A stretch of DNA of 64,000 bases from Chitinophagaceae bacterium. Its GTDB lineage: Bacteria > Bacteroidota > Bacteroidia > Chitinophagales > Chitinophagaceae. The translations under genes and the position numbers were made by a program. Below the pieces are notes generated by a model. It did not search any database and was not told where the DNA came from. It worked only from the letters and a program-made list of their open reading frames with translations. The stretch covers positions 310,001 through 374,000 of the forward strand of contig JADJTY010000003.1 in assembly GCA_016710935.1 (NCBI GenBank). The letters are read 5' to 3'. This document shows positions 20,001 through 29,808 of this stretch, in pieces (position 1 is the stretch's first letter; every line of letters starts with the position of its first letter).

Positions 20001-21918
20001 ACTTACAATGCGCAGCACCTGCAGGCTTAACGATCAATGCAAACAACGGGAACCGTAACACCAAATACCAGTACACTGAACTTATACGGTTACCTATACC
20101 ATGGCAGCCGCATGGCGCATGCCCTACGGTTACTACTACCACCATTACCATAACGGCAGCGCCTAACATGATCATTTTCATGCAGGTTGCCTTATTGTTC
20201 TAATGCAGGTACAGCCAATGTTACCAGGTTTGGAACAGGGGCGGTACGTATTCAGCAGCACCGGCTGGCCTCACCATTAATGCAGCAACAGGAGCGGTGA
20301 CACTGTGTACCAGTACACCAGGTACTTATACCGCAACTTACTCGGTAACCTTACCGGGCGGTGGTATAACAAACACCACTACTACCATTACGATAACGGC
20401 AGCACCCAATGCTACGATCGCTTATACAGGTTCGCCTTATTGCTCTAATGCAGGTAGGCCACGTAACCCTTACGGGTTCACCGGCGGGCGGCGTATACAG
20501 TTCAACAGCCGGCTTAACCTCAATGCAGCAACAGGAGCAGTAACACCGGGTAGCAGCACGCCAGGCACTTACACCGTTACTTATACGGTAGCAGCCACTG
20601 GCGGTTGTGCAACCTATACCACAACAGCAAACATTACAATTACAGCACTTCCGACAGCAACCATTGCTTACACAGGCTCGCCTTATTGCGCTAATGCAGG
20701 TACAGCTACGGTTACCAGAACAGGTACAGCAGGTGGAACTTACACCGCAGCAGCAGGATTAAGTATCAATGCAGCAACGGGAGATGTGAACTTAGGCGCC
20801 ATTACAGCGGGTACCCATACGGTAACTTATACCATAGCAGCTGGTGGCGGATGCCCTGCAGTAGCAGCAACAACCAGCATCACCATTACAACAGCTCCGG
20901 CAGCAAACCATCAGCGATGCCGGTACTCCTTCTGTCAGCCCGGAGGTATAGCCACAGTAACCCGTACGGGTACAGCAGGCGCACCTACAGCGCAACACCT
21001 GCAGGCTTAAGCATCAATGCAACAAGCGGTGATATTAATGTTACCACCAGTACACCGGGTACCTATACGGTTACCTATACCTTAGCAGCCGGTGGCGGTT
21101 GCCCGGTTGTAAATGCAACCACATCGGTTACCATAAATGCTCCGTCTGTTGCGCCAACAGCAGCCAATGCAACGGCCACTGCTCTTTGCGGTTCGGGTAC
21201 AGTAACCTTAAGTGTGGCTGGCGGAACCTTAGGCTCTGAGCAACCTGGAGATGGTATAGGAAGCTGCGGCGAACAGCAGCAAGGCACCGGTGCGTCATTG
21301 AACGTTACGGTAGCTACCACTACCACTTACTTTGTAAGGCAGAGAGGAGCCTGTAACACCACGGCCCGTGCCAGTGTAACTGTAACCGTAAATGCAAATC
21401 AACGATATTCATTGGCGGCTTCACCCGGCTCCGTATTAAACCATTCACCACAACAACACTTACTGCAACGGTAACACCTGTTGCAGGAAATACGATTGTT
21501 TGGTACAGAAATGGAAATGTAGTGCCCGGAGCAACAGGCCCCACACTGCTGGTTACAACAGATGGACTGGGTCTGTATACAGCCAGGGTTATAATATGAG
21601 CTGGTTGCAACACCCATTCTAATGCGGTGCAGATAACCTCCGAAGGCATGGAACCCAATTGTTCATTACGCCCGTAATCCAAACGAAGGAAGTTTAAAGC
21701 CAGCGTTACTATACCAACGCAACACAACCCGGTCTTGTACGCCACCTGGTACGTTTGCCGGTAACGGACAGAAAGTGTTTGATCAGACTTACCCCATCAC
21801 CGCACCCCACAGCAGTATGAATGTGGATGCAAGGCTTCTTTCTAAAGGAGTTTATGTGGTTATGTTAACGATGCTTTGGTAAAGAAGTACCGGCTACAGG
21901 CAGGTAGTTATTCAGTGA
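16300..21918 (+). pseudogene. giant adhesin, frameshifted 3' part with type IX sorting tail
   Basis: Joining frames by hand recovers a continuous protein. It has the rest of the five-repeat block, a DUF11-like module (about 17040-17410, with DLAITKTDGV and TVTVTPGDNDPNPGNN), a domain near 17740-18370 with a LYLIDHTNATKTLVRALG strand, and a jelly-roll-like part near 18600-19160. A second block of eight repeats (19165-21110), an Ig-like module and a type A sorting domain (near 21660-21918: NPNEGSFK, then SKGVYVVML and a final LVIQ) complete it. Visible indels include 16301, 16453, 16495, 16780, 16945, 17130 and 17527, with many more to 21900. Most are one base in homopolymers, so consensus error is more likely than decay. 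With 12421-16300 the gene would encode about 3150 residues. Confidence 0.75.
19165..21115 (+). repeat. second block of eight approximately 245-250-base repeats
   Basis: Starts are seen near 19165, 19417, 19667, 19919, 20160, 20411, 20656 and 20898. The units are the same 82-83 residue module as the first block but more diverged (TRTGTAGGTY instead of TQTGTAGGTY, extra Pro-Ala in the SAPAGL strand). The two blocks are separated by about 2.1 kb of unrelated domains. Confidence 0.75.
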
Positions 21919-21939
21919 TAAATAACGGAACAGTTATCA

Positions 21940-21970
21940 GATCCCCGGTTCGTAAGACGGGGTGATCTTT
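21940..21970 (+). terminator. terminator after the adhesin gene
   Basis: GATCCCCG and CGGGGTGATC form a short GC-rich stem around a loop near 21948-21957, followed by TTTTG. It starts 21 bases after the inferred adhesin stop TGA 21916-21918. Confidence 0.5.
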
Positions 21971-22332
21971 TGTTTGGTAACAATTATTGATTGACAATAA
22001 AATGCAATTACTTCAATAGGTATAATGGTACTCAAACCGAGGCTAATGTTACTCCATGAAAAATGAACTAAAAAGGGTTTTAATCCCTCAACTGGCTTAA
22101 GTTGAGTGCGACCCGATAGTTATTTCGACCTTCTTCGGTGCTTCAATTTAAACGCAAACCTGGTGGAATGACTTCCCACCCCTGCTTTAAAAATAATCCT
22201 ACAATTATTTCTTGATTAACTTTAATGATTGCATATGGGAATACATTGCGCAGGTGGGAAAAGAGAATAACTCAACACAGTTAATCTCCATACGATCTAT
22301 CTTAGCTTTCAAAAAATGCATCCTACCAGTAT
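21971..22332. other. intergenic gap, no gene seen
   Basis: About 360 bases between the adhesin terminator and the inferred aldo/keto reductase start. No RNA gene, repeat or promoter pair is convincing. An open frame across 22212-22409 runs into the reductase in the wrong frame and is not coding. Confidence 0.35.
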
Positions 22333-23267
22333 ATGAAAATACAATCAACCCTCATAAACGAATCACCTGCCGTTTCAGAAATCGACTAGTTCCGGCAATT
22401 AGGTGTTGAAAGCGGCTGGAAAGCGATTACAGAAAGGAGAAGGATCGCACTTGTTCAAACATCTTTTGAAATGGGCGTGAATTTCACGATACCGCTCCCA
22501 CTATGGAAAGGGTACCTGGAGGAACTACGCGTTTAGGTAAAGCATTGAAAGGCTACGGGAGAAATAAGCTCGTGGTGAATACAAAGTTTGGCCACACCGA
22601 TACGGGCAGACTGATTACAGTTCCAATAGTATCCGAAGATCGCTTGAGGGAAGCTTAAAAGATTACAGATGGACTATGTGGATTCGTTGATCCTTCACAA
22701 TCCGCTACCCGAATATTTAGATGGAAATAGGAATGACCATTATGAACTGCTGGAACAGTTAAAACAGAGGAAAATAAAGGCCTATGGTGCATCACTGGAT
22801 ACGTTTAAAGAAATAGAAACCTTTACTTCAAACTACCAACAGCAAAGTGATAGAAGTTTTTTTAACTTATTCCATCAGGATGCAGCACGGGCATTTGATC
22901 TTGCTAAAGAAAAAATGTGGGGATCATTAAAAATTCCGCTCGATTCCGGTTGGCTTACAGGCAAGTATAATGAACACAGCATTTTTAATGATATCAGAAA
23001 ACGGTGGTCAAAATCCGACATCCGGACCAGGGCTGTTTTAGTTAACAGCGTTAAAAGATCATTGGCCCTAGGCTAACCTGGCACATACTGCCTTGTCCTT
23101 TTGTTTAGCCTACGATGCTGTGTCAACCGTTATTCCGGGTAACACCAGTATGCAACAATTAAAAGAAAATCTGTCAGCTGTTTCAAAGCCTGTCAGCAAA
23201 ACGTTGGTACAACAATTGGAAACTTTTTATGAAGAAGAAGTGGAAGAGCCTGCATATTCCCTGGTAA
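22333..23267 (+). pseudogene. aldo/keto reductase (frameshifted)
   Basis: Hand-joined frames give a typical NADPH-dependent aldo/keto reductase TIM barrel of about 310 residues. There is a start near ATG 22333 (NESPAVSEI), a GVNF-DTAP-YGKG-like catalytic region, NTKFGHTDTG, RSLEGSLK, MDYVDSLILHNPLPEY (22669 onward), IPLDSGWLTGKY, SFCLAYDAVSTVIPGNTS and an inferred end GLHIPW-stop at 23265-23267. At least five single-base indels interrupt it. The conserved catalytic pieces remain recognisable, so the indels may be sequence errors rather than decay. The symporter follows downstream, which suggests a sugar-use pair, but the substrate is not deducible. Confidence 0.65.
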
Positions 23268-23283
23268 CAGTAAACTACGGCTC

Positions 23284-23344
23284 GGTTCTGTCTTCACGAA
23301 CCGAATAAGTAATAATAAAAATGGTTCGTGAAGACACGAACCAA
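23284..23344. repeat. double palindrome GGTTCGTGxxTTCACGAACC
   Basis: GGTTC-TGTCTTCACGAACC and, 20 bases on, GGTTCGTGAAGACACGAACC are complementary to each other (one base missing in the left copy). Each copy is itself nearly palindromic. It lies between the reductase and symporter genes and may terminate transcription or be a dispersed repeat. Confidence 0.6.
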
Positions 23345-23473
23345 GGCGGGGAAAATTAAAAATGCGTTTAGGAAAGTGCATTAAAAAAACATAACAGCTT
23401 TTTCGCATCGGTTCATATATTTACAGCAACCAGTAAACAAAACCAACATAAAAAACCAACCAAAAACTAATGT

Positions 23474-25121
23474 ATGAACCTGGAGATAATTGACTATTCG
23501 ATCATTGCAGTTTATTTTCTTTTTGTAGTTACTATCGGTTACGTGCTTAAAAAGAAAATTAAAACAGGCAATGATTTTTTGATGAGCAATAAAATATCCC
23601 GCTCTGGATCACTTCCTTGCTTTATTTCGGCCAACCTGGGCGCACAGGAAGTGTTGGGTATGGCAGCCAATGGTGCAAAGTATGGATTGTATACGGTGCA
23701 CTTTTACCAGCTAGGCGCAGCACTGGCCATGATATTTTTAGGCGTATTTATGATGCCTTTTATTATGGCAGTAAAGCCAGGTCGGTTCCGGAATACCTGG
23801 CACTCCGTTATGATGAAAAAACACGGGGCTTTAATGCCATCACGTTTGCAGCCATGACCATTTTTTCGTCGGGCGTTTCCTTGTACGCCCTGGCCATGCT
23901 GATGAATGTTGTACTGGGCTGGAATTTTGACGTATCCGTCTGGATGGCAGCAGGCATCGTACTGGTATATACTTACCTGGGCGGACTAACCAGTGCCGTG
24001 TACAACGAGGTACTGCAGTTTTTTTTAATTGTATTGGGTATTGCACCTTTGGTGTACATAGGTTTGGATAAAGCTGGAGGTATTGAGGGTATACTGCAGA
24101 ATGTGGACAATGCAAAACTGCATGTGTGGAAAGGAATGGGAAGTGCAGAAACCAACCCGATGGGCGTAGATGCATTCAGCCTGGTATTTGGTTTGGGTTT
24201 TGTACTGGCCTTTGGGTACTGGTGTACCGATTTTTGGTGGTACAAAGAGCCATGATCTCCAAAAACCTGAATGCTGCACAACGCACACCGATCATCGCCA
24301 GTATTCCTAAGATACTGATGCCGCCATTGTAATTCTTCCGGGCATTATCATACTTGCTTTCAAAAAACTTCAACAGGGTTTGATCTGCCGGTTAATGCCA
24401 ATGGCGAAACAGATTACAATATGGTATTGCCAACCTTGCTTACAAACTTATATCCTAACGGAATTTTGGGCGTAGGTATAACCGCCCTTATTGCATCTTT
24501 TATGTCGGGGATGGCGGGAAATGTTACTGCCTTTAACACCGTGTTTACTTTTGATATTTACCAGGCTTATATAAAAAAGGAAGCATCAGAAAAGCATTAC
24601 TTAATTGTTGGAAAAGCTACCACGGTCATAGGGATCGTATTATCTATTGCTACTGCCTATGTTGCAAGGGGGTATAACAGTATCATGGACCTGTTACAGC
24701 TTGTCTTTAGTTTTGTGAACGCTCCTTTGTTTGCCACATTTTTATTGGGTATGTTCTGGAAAAGAGCTACGGCCAATGGGGCATTTTACGGACTATTAAG
24801 CGGAACGGCAGGAGCAGCGCTTGCACATGGACTAACAACAGCCGAAGGAAAAGGAGGGTGGATCACTAACCTGCATACCTACTATTCCGGAACAAGCCAT
24901 GCATTTAATATTGCCTGGATGGCATTTGTAATTTGCTTTCTGGTAACCGTATTAGTTAGTTTGTTTACCAGACCCAAACCTGAAAACAGCCTGGTTGGAC
25001 TTGTTTACAGTTTAACGCCCAGGCAAACGGATAAAGCCAAAAAGTATGGTACAAAAATCCGCTGGTGCTGGGTATTATTGTACTGCTGGCAACTTTAGTA
25101 CTTAACATTATTTTTTATTAA
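23474..25121 (+). pseudogene. sodium:solute symporter, SSS family (frameshifted)
   Basis: The pieces join into a transporter of about 545 residues with 13-14 membrane helices, starting MNLEIIDYSIIAVYFLFV. The family hallmarks are visible: NDFLMSNKI, ISANLGAQEVLGMAANGAKY, SVPEYLALRYDEKTRGFNA, YTYLGGLTSAVYNEVLQFF, TDF-LVVQRAMISKNLNAAQ and GMAGNVTAFNTVFTFDIY. The inferred C-terminus is KNPLVLGIIVLL-LNIIFY with stop TAA 25119-25121. This is an SglT-like Na+/sugar symporter by appearance. Frame breaks near 23760 and 24235 are each explained by one missing T in a T-run; others lie near 24320, 24375 and 25045. All are probably consensus errors. Substrate unknown. Confidence 0.75.
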
Positions 25122-25140
25122 TTAAGTAAAACAAAGAGCA

Positions 25141-25372
25141 TGAAAAAATTATTAGACCTGCGTTTTGTGATCGGCGCTTTTTTACAATTGTGGGCTGCTT
25201 ACTGGTCATTTATTATTTTGTAAAAGCATCAGGGAGTTAACTGCTGCTTCAGTCAATATATGGTGCGGTGGTTTGTTTTGTGTTGTTTGGTATCAGCACG
25301 ATCATATTATCCTATGTACAAAAGTTAGGAATGATTAATTCACCTGCTTTAAAGTATAATTTTGGGTGTTAA
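25141..25372 (+). pseudogene. small membrane protein after the symporter (frameshifted)
   Basis: Starts 19 bases after the symporter stop with MKKLLDLRFVIGAFF. Adding one T to the run near 25180 gives a continuing hydrophobic helix (TIVGCLLVIYYFV), and a second hydrophobic stretch follows (SIYGAVVCFVLFGISTIILSYVQ). That makes a two-helix protein of about 75 residues, probably an accessory subunit or conserved neighbour of the SSS transporter. It is too broken to assign further. Confidence 0.5.
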
Positions 25373-25679
25373 AGGAAACAGTTAAAATTTTGATTTTCTT
25401 GTTTCTTTAAATGCACAGGTTGGCAGTTAAAGCCGGAATGCTAATAAAATTAAGCATGATTTCCCCGTTATAAGGCCTGCTTATTTAGTAATAAATAACC
25501 AGGCTTTTTTTATAATGCCCGATGATTTATCGGTACCACTAACAGGTAATTAACTAAAATAATAAACACAGGATCAATAAAATACTTTACAATCATTTAA
25601 TATGCTGATGTTCATCATTTGAAATAATAATAGGTAGTTTTATTTTTATTATATTAAGAAGAACATAATCGCATTTTCA
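25373..25679. other. intergenic gap with a terminator, otherwise nothing seen
   Basis: This AT-rich stretch separates the symporter unit from the pyruvate-kinase-like gene. Apart from the hairpin at 25474-25512, no gene or repeat is recognised. Confidence 0.4.
25474..25512 (+). terminator. rho-independent terminator
   Basis: GCCTG and CAGGC with internal TTATTT/AATAAATAA pairing form a long stem followed by seven Ts, about 100 bases after the small membrane protein. Confidence 0.65.
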
Positions 25680-27152
25680 ATGAAACCCGACTCACTAAAG
25701 CAAATACAACTGCAATTAATTGATCTTGAAAAAAAAATGCTGCTTGAAATTAAAAAAAGAGAACTGCAGTTTAAAATATTCATCCCCAGCAATTGAATGC
25801 AGCAAGAAACCTCCTTCATTATTTGGTTTTAAGGAATGAGGACATCCGTAACCTGCAGGATTCACTGCACAGTTATGGTCTTTTCTTCCCTGGCCAGTGC
25901 AGAAAGTCATATTCACAGCCAGTTACAATCTATTCTTCAGCGCCTGGGTAAACGTTATGCAACCGGCCAGCTGGATGAATGTACACATGAGTACAACCAG
26001 CTGCAGATGGCAGAAAAAAGCAAAATACTGTTTGGCGAAAAAAGAGATGCTGCCATACCTTTCATCATGGTAACCTTTGATGCGTCGTTTGCAGATAACT
26101 ATGCTTTAATAAAGAACCTGCTGCAAAACGGTATGAATGTGGCCCGGATCAATTGTGCTCATGATGATGAAGCCACCTGGTCGAGAATGATACAACACCT
26201 TAAACGTGCCTGCCGTTATACCGGCCTTAGCTGTAAAATTTATATGGACCTGGCCGGTCCAAAGATCAGAACCAGGTTACTAAACAAGGGAAAGGATAAG
26301 GGTAAGGTAAAAGTGAAGGAAGGTGAAATAGTGTGGCTGGCAGATGATGATAAAGGTTTTAAGGATGATGCTATAGTGATCAGTCCGAATGAACCGGGTA
26401 TTATCAATATGCTTAAAAAAGGCGAAAGGGTGTATATAGATGATGGAATGATCAAGGGATTTATTGAGACAGTGGGAAAAAACCGGGCGGCCATGCGGAT
26501 CGTACGTATCTCATCAGCCAAGCAACAGATCAAAGAGGGCAAAGGCATTAATTTTCCCGATTCTGCTATTGCCATTTCATCCCTTACCGAATTTGACAAA
26601 GCCTGTTTGCCTTTTGTATGCGAACATGCAGATATGGTCGGTTATTCTTTTGTCAGGTATCCTTCAGATCTGTTGGGCTTGCAGGCATTGTTAAAAAAGA
26701 TAACTTCCAAACCGCCGCATATCATTATTAAGATTGAAACTACCGAGGCAGTGATAAACCTGCCGCAACTTTTACTGTGCGGTATGCATCAAAAAGCTTT
26801 CGGTGTAATGATTGCCCGCGGAGACCTGGCCGTGGAGATCGGATTTGAAAGAATGGGAGAAATACAGGAAGAAATTCTTTGGATATGTGAAGCTGCTCAT
26901 GTGCCGGTGGTTTGGGCCACGCAGGTATTGGAAACCCTTAACAAATCCGGGATGGCCACCCGTTCAGAAATTACAGATGCAACACATGCTGCCATGGCCG
27001 AATGCATCATGATCAATAAGGGCGATCATACCATTGAAGTAATAGAAACGCTCAGGGATATTTTACAGCGTGCCGGCGGACACCATATTAAAAAGCGTTT
27101 TACCTTTCGCCCGCTAAGTATTGCACAACACTATATTAATGGGGAGGTCTGA
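25680..27152 (+). CDS. pyruvate-kinase-like protein without the C-terminal domain (two compensating frameshifts near the start)
   Basis: A coiled-coil-like N-terminal extension (MKPDSLKQIQLQLIDLEKKM, then NEDIRNLQDSLHSYG) leads into a pyruvate kinase barrel. Visible motifs are MNVARINCAHD, KIYMDLAGPKIRT, IIIKIETTEAVINL, FGVMIARGDLAVEIG and VWATQVLETLNKSGMATRSEITDATHAAM. The protein then ends at HYINGEV, with no C-terminal allosteric domain. The usual SGET loop reads NKGDH and the substrate-loop Ser of NxSH is Ala, so activity may differ. The frame is lost near 25773 (one A missing) and regained near 25881 (one T extra). An in-frame start at 25836 would wrongly truncate the product. It opens a stress-type cluster with UspA and PfkB. 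Confidence 0.75.
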
Positions 27153-27163
27153 TGAACGCTCCA

Positions 27164-27423
27164 TCATTTCTTTAAAGCTGGTTTTGCAGCTTTCTTCTTA
27201 ACCGGGATCACTTTTGTAGCTGGTTTTACAGCTTTTTTCAGCGGGGTTTTCTTGATCCCCGCAACCAGTTTCTTTGCAGCTTTCTTAATTCTCTTTTTAA
27301 ATTCTTTTCTCCCAGTTTTTCTTTTAATGAACCCAGCGCATTATTTAACTGCTTTGTAGTTGTCTTCCGCAAATTATCCACCGGGGAATTAATTTTTTTA
27401 CCTGCTTTATTTGCTGTTGCCAT
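27164..27423 (-). CDS. histone H1-like Lys/Ala-rich protein (one frameshift)
   Basis: Begins MATANKAGKKINSPVDNLRK at ATG 27423. The uninterrupted frame ends at 27238, but restoring one A in the run near 27310 continues it through KKAAKKLVAGIKKTPLKKAVK and on to TGA 27164-27166, giving about 86 residues with repeated KKA/KPA units. This is the composition of bacterial H1-like nucleoid proteins (HctA/AlgP-tail type). It would bind DNA non-specifically. The gene ends 12 bases past the convergent pyruvate-kinase-like gene. Confidence 0.6.
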
Positions 27424-27436
27424 GTTGTTTTGTTTA

Positions 27437-27694
27437 TCACACAAAATTAATTATAAGATTTACATATTTCGTATTATTTCTTTTGCCGCGGTATTCCCCG
27501 TCAATCTGAAAATGAAATTTGCGTTTGGATCGGAAGGTTGCAGAAGATGTTTGCAGTACTTCGGTTTTTTCAACAATGATCGGTTTCCCAATCGTTAAGT
27601 ACGGGTAAATAATTGATTTTTTATCCGGATAACACCATTTTATTAGCCTTTGAAAAAGCTGACTGCTATCATCTGTAATCCCCATGCCCGTCAT
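27437..27694 (-). CDS. hypothetical 85-residue protein, possibly a lipid-kinase C-terminal remnant
   Basis: Not firmly recognised. The segment KRKFHFQIDGEYRGKR resembles the C-terminal beta strands of diacylglycerol/YegS-type lipid kinases, where a QxDGE motif is usual, but the N-terminal catalytic domain is absent. The frame starts at ATG 27694 and ends at 27437, just upstream of the H1-like gene on the same strand. It may be a decayed remnant or a small independent protein. Confidence 0.4.
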   Translation of the reverse strand: MTGMGITDDSSQLFQRLIKWCYPDKKSIIYPYLTIGKPIIVEKTEVLQTSSATFRSKRKFHFQIDGEYRGKRNNTKYVNLIINFV

Positions 27695-27796
27695 TTTAAC
27701 TGAATAAATTTGTAAATAGATTTAGCTTTACAATGTAGTGGGTAAAAGAAGATTTAAAGTAAATGAGGAATAAGGCTAAACGCTAAAATAATTTTT

Positions 27797-28615
27797 ATGA
27801 AAAAGATATTGGTAGCAACAGACTTTTCGAAGGTAGCCGGTAATGCTGTTAATTATGCAGCAGATATGGCTTTATCCATTGATGCACAGCTGGTGCTGTT
27901 GCATGTAGTACAAACCCCCATTGGCTTCAGCGATCTGCCCATCGTTATGGGATTGGAAGATATGATGCGTAATGCTGAAAATGATATACAAAACCTGAAA
28001 GAAGAAGTAACACTTAAAACCAATGGCAAAATTAATATTGAAACAGAAGTGGGTATGGGCGGCTTTTTTGAAGAGTTGAAGATGGTTTGCAAACGGGTAA
28101 ATCCCTATGCAGTGGTAATGGGCAGCCAGGGAAAAACGGCTGCAGAGCATTTAATGTTTGGTTCTCATGCGGTTCATACTGTGAAGCACCTGGCATGGCC
28201 TGTAATAACCGTTCCGCCTGAAGCCGGTTTTACAGCGGTTAAAAAAATTGCTCTTGCCAGCGATCTGACCGAAGTAGTGGAAACTACACCTTTTGCCGAA
28301 ATTAAAACACTGGTGCATGATTTTAATGCCGAACTGCATATCCTGAACATCGGAAAAAAAGAAATTTTTGATGCCGACATCGTATTCGAATCAGGCCTGA
28401 TGCAGGAAATGACCCTGGCCTTAAAACCAACCTTTCATTTTATTGACCATGACAATACAGATGAAGGAATCATGGATTTTGCTGAAAAAAACCAGATCGA
28501 CCTGTTGGTGGTGATGCCACACCGGCATAATTTATTGTCCGGTTTGTTTCATAAAAGTCATACAAAACAATTGGTACTGCACAGCCATGTTCCGGTTATG
28601 TCTATACACCAATAA
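27797..28615 (+). CDS. tandem universal stress protein (UspA family)
   Basis: A 272-residue protein made of two Usp domains. The first starts KKILVATDFSKVAGNAVNYA and ends with the nucleotide-binding signature MGSQGKTAAEHLMFGSHAVH and PVITVP. The second (from about residue 148, KKIALASDLTEV) is more degenerate and ends SHVPVMSIHQ. Tandem-Usp proteins bind ATP/AMP and accumulate in growth arrest or low oxygen. It sits between pyruvate-kinase-like and phosphofructokinase genes, a combination that fits a starvation or hypoxia response. Confidence 0.9.
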   Translation: MKKILVATDFSKVAGNAVNYAADMALSIDAQLVLLHVVQTPIGFSDLPIVMGLEDMMRNAENDIQNLKEEVTLKTNGKINIETEVGMGGFFEELKMVCKRVNPYAVVMGSQGKTAAEHLMFGSHAVHTVKHLAWPVITVPPEAGFTAVKKIALASDLTEVVETTPFAEIKTLVHDFNAELHILNIGKKEIFDADIVFESGLMQEMTLALKPTFHFIDHDNTDEGIMDFAEKNQIDLLVVMPHRHNLLSGLFHKSHTKQLVLHSHVPVMSIHQ

Positions 28616-28689
28616 TAAATGTGTGCATTTTAAATTGTCATAATGCAAAATCTTACTTAAAATAAAATGCGTTCAAATTTTAGAATCTA

Positions 28690-28729
28690 AAGCCCCCTCT
28701 CCCCTTGGAGAGGGGTTGGGGGTGAGGTC
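28690..28729. repeat. dispersed GC hairpin (CCCCTCTCC / GGAGAGGGG)
   Basis: CCTCTCC and GGAGAGG flank CTT, with further C-rich and G-rich arms (GCCCCC, GGGGGTGAGG). The element lies between the usp and pfkB genes. A related text (CCCCCTTCAGGGGGCGGAGGGGG) is inside aroA at 49866. Confidence 0.6.
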
Positions 28730-28780
28730 AACCTGGCAAACTATAAGCACAAATCTGCCCAATAATCCTTATTTTGGGTG

Positions 28781-29716
28781 ATGCCAGCGATCATAACCAT
28801 CACCTTCAGCCCTTGCATTGATAAAAGCACCGCAGTACCTGCTTTAGTTCCCGAAAAAAAACTGGTGTGCGCTGCACCCAAACTGGAACCCGGCGGTGGC
28901 GGCATTAATATTGCCCGTGCCATAAAGAAACTGGGTGGTGCAGCAACTGCCATCTTTCCATCCGGGGGGTACACCGGCAAATATTTTAATCATTTACTGG
29001 AAGCAGAAAACATCGATTCGGTTATTATTGAAACCCGCAATGAAACCCGGGAGAATATTATTGTGGTAGATCAGGCTAACAATAATCAATACCGTTTTGG
29101 AATGCCGGGAACAGAACTGGCAGCAACGGAATGGAAAAAATGTTTGCAGGCTGTAGAAGAAATGAGTGATGTGGAATTTATTATTGCCAGCGGCAGTTTA
29201 CCACCGGGTGTACCGGATAATATTTATGCCTTGCTGGCTAAAATAGCTAAAATAAAAAAAGCAAAATTCATTGTTGATACATCGGGAGATGCACTAAAAC
29301 AGGCTGTAGCAGAAGGTGTGTACCTGCTAAAGCCCAACCTGGGAGAATTAAGTTACCTGGCAGGTAAAAAAGAATTGCAGGTAAATGAAGTTAAAAATAT
29401 TGCCAGGGAGATCATGGCCAAAGGCGGATGCGAGGTAATGGTTGTTTCCATGGGAGCTGCAGGCGCTATGCTGGTAACCGGTGAAATTGCTGAAATATGT
29501 ACGCCCCCGGTTGTGGAGCGTAAAAGCACGGTTGGTGCCGGCGATAGCATGGTTGCCGGAATTGTTTTTTATCTGGCGCAGGGTAAAAGCCTGTTGCAGG
29601 CAGTACAATATGGCGTGGCCTGTGGTACCGCAGCTACCTTAAATGCAGGCACAGAACTGTGTAAAAAAGAAGATGCAGACAGGTTATACCAGCAGGTTCA
29701 GACTTCGAATCCCTGA
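28781..29716 (+). CDS. pfkB: 6-phosphofructokinase 2 type PfkB-family kinase
   Basis: Phosphorylates fructose 6-phosphate or a related sugar phosphate. The 311-residue sequence closely follows the E. coli PfkB pattern: ITFSPCIDKS start, EPGGGGINIARAIKKLGG substrate motif, RFGMPG, SGSLPPGVP, LLKPNLGEL and the ATP/catalytic STVGAGDSMVAG. ATG 28781 is preferred over GTG 28778. Together with UspA and a pyruvate-kinase-like protein it suggests an alternative glycolytic set for stress conditions. The fine substrate assignment is by resemblance only. Confidence 0.9.
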   Translation: MPAIITITFSPCIDKSTAVPALVPEKKLVCAAPKLEPGGGGINIARAIKKLGGAATAIFPSGGYTGKYFNHLLEAENIDSVIIETRNETRENIIVVDQANNNQYRFGMPGTELAATEWKKCLQAVEEMSDVEFIIASGSLPPGVPDNIYALLAKIAKIKKAKFIVDTSGDALKQAVAEGVYLLKPNLGELSYLAGKKELQVNEVKNIAREIMAKGGCEVMVVSMGAAGAMLVTGEIAEICTPPVVERKSTVGAGDSMVAGIVFYLAQGKSLLQAVQYGVACGTAATLNAGTELCKKEDADRLYQQVQTSNP

Positions 29717-29808
29717 TGTGCATCAGCATAATAATTGAGGGCTGTCATTTTAAAAACATGCATGTAGCTTTATCTTGCATTTATCAATAAACAATTAAAT
29801 CATTTTTT

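Noticed and set aside
15811..21115. Possible CRISPR array because of regular repeats
   Set aside because: Period is about 246 bases, units are coding and differ by codon-like substitutions; no short identical repeats with unique spacers.
16251..21745. Many separate open frames in several frames over the adhesin
   Set aside because: They are fragments of one frameshifted gene; hand-joining recovers continuous repeats and a sorting domain. Minus-strand frames there are shadows.
25836..25880. ATG 25836 as the start of the pyruvate-kinase-like gene
   Set aside because: These residues come from the wrong frame between two compensating indels; the real frame reads back to ATG 25680.
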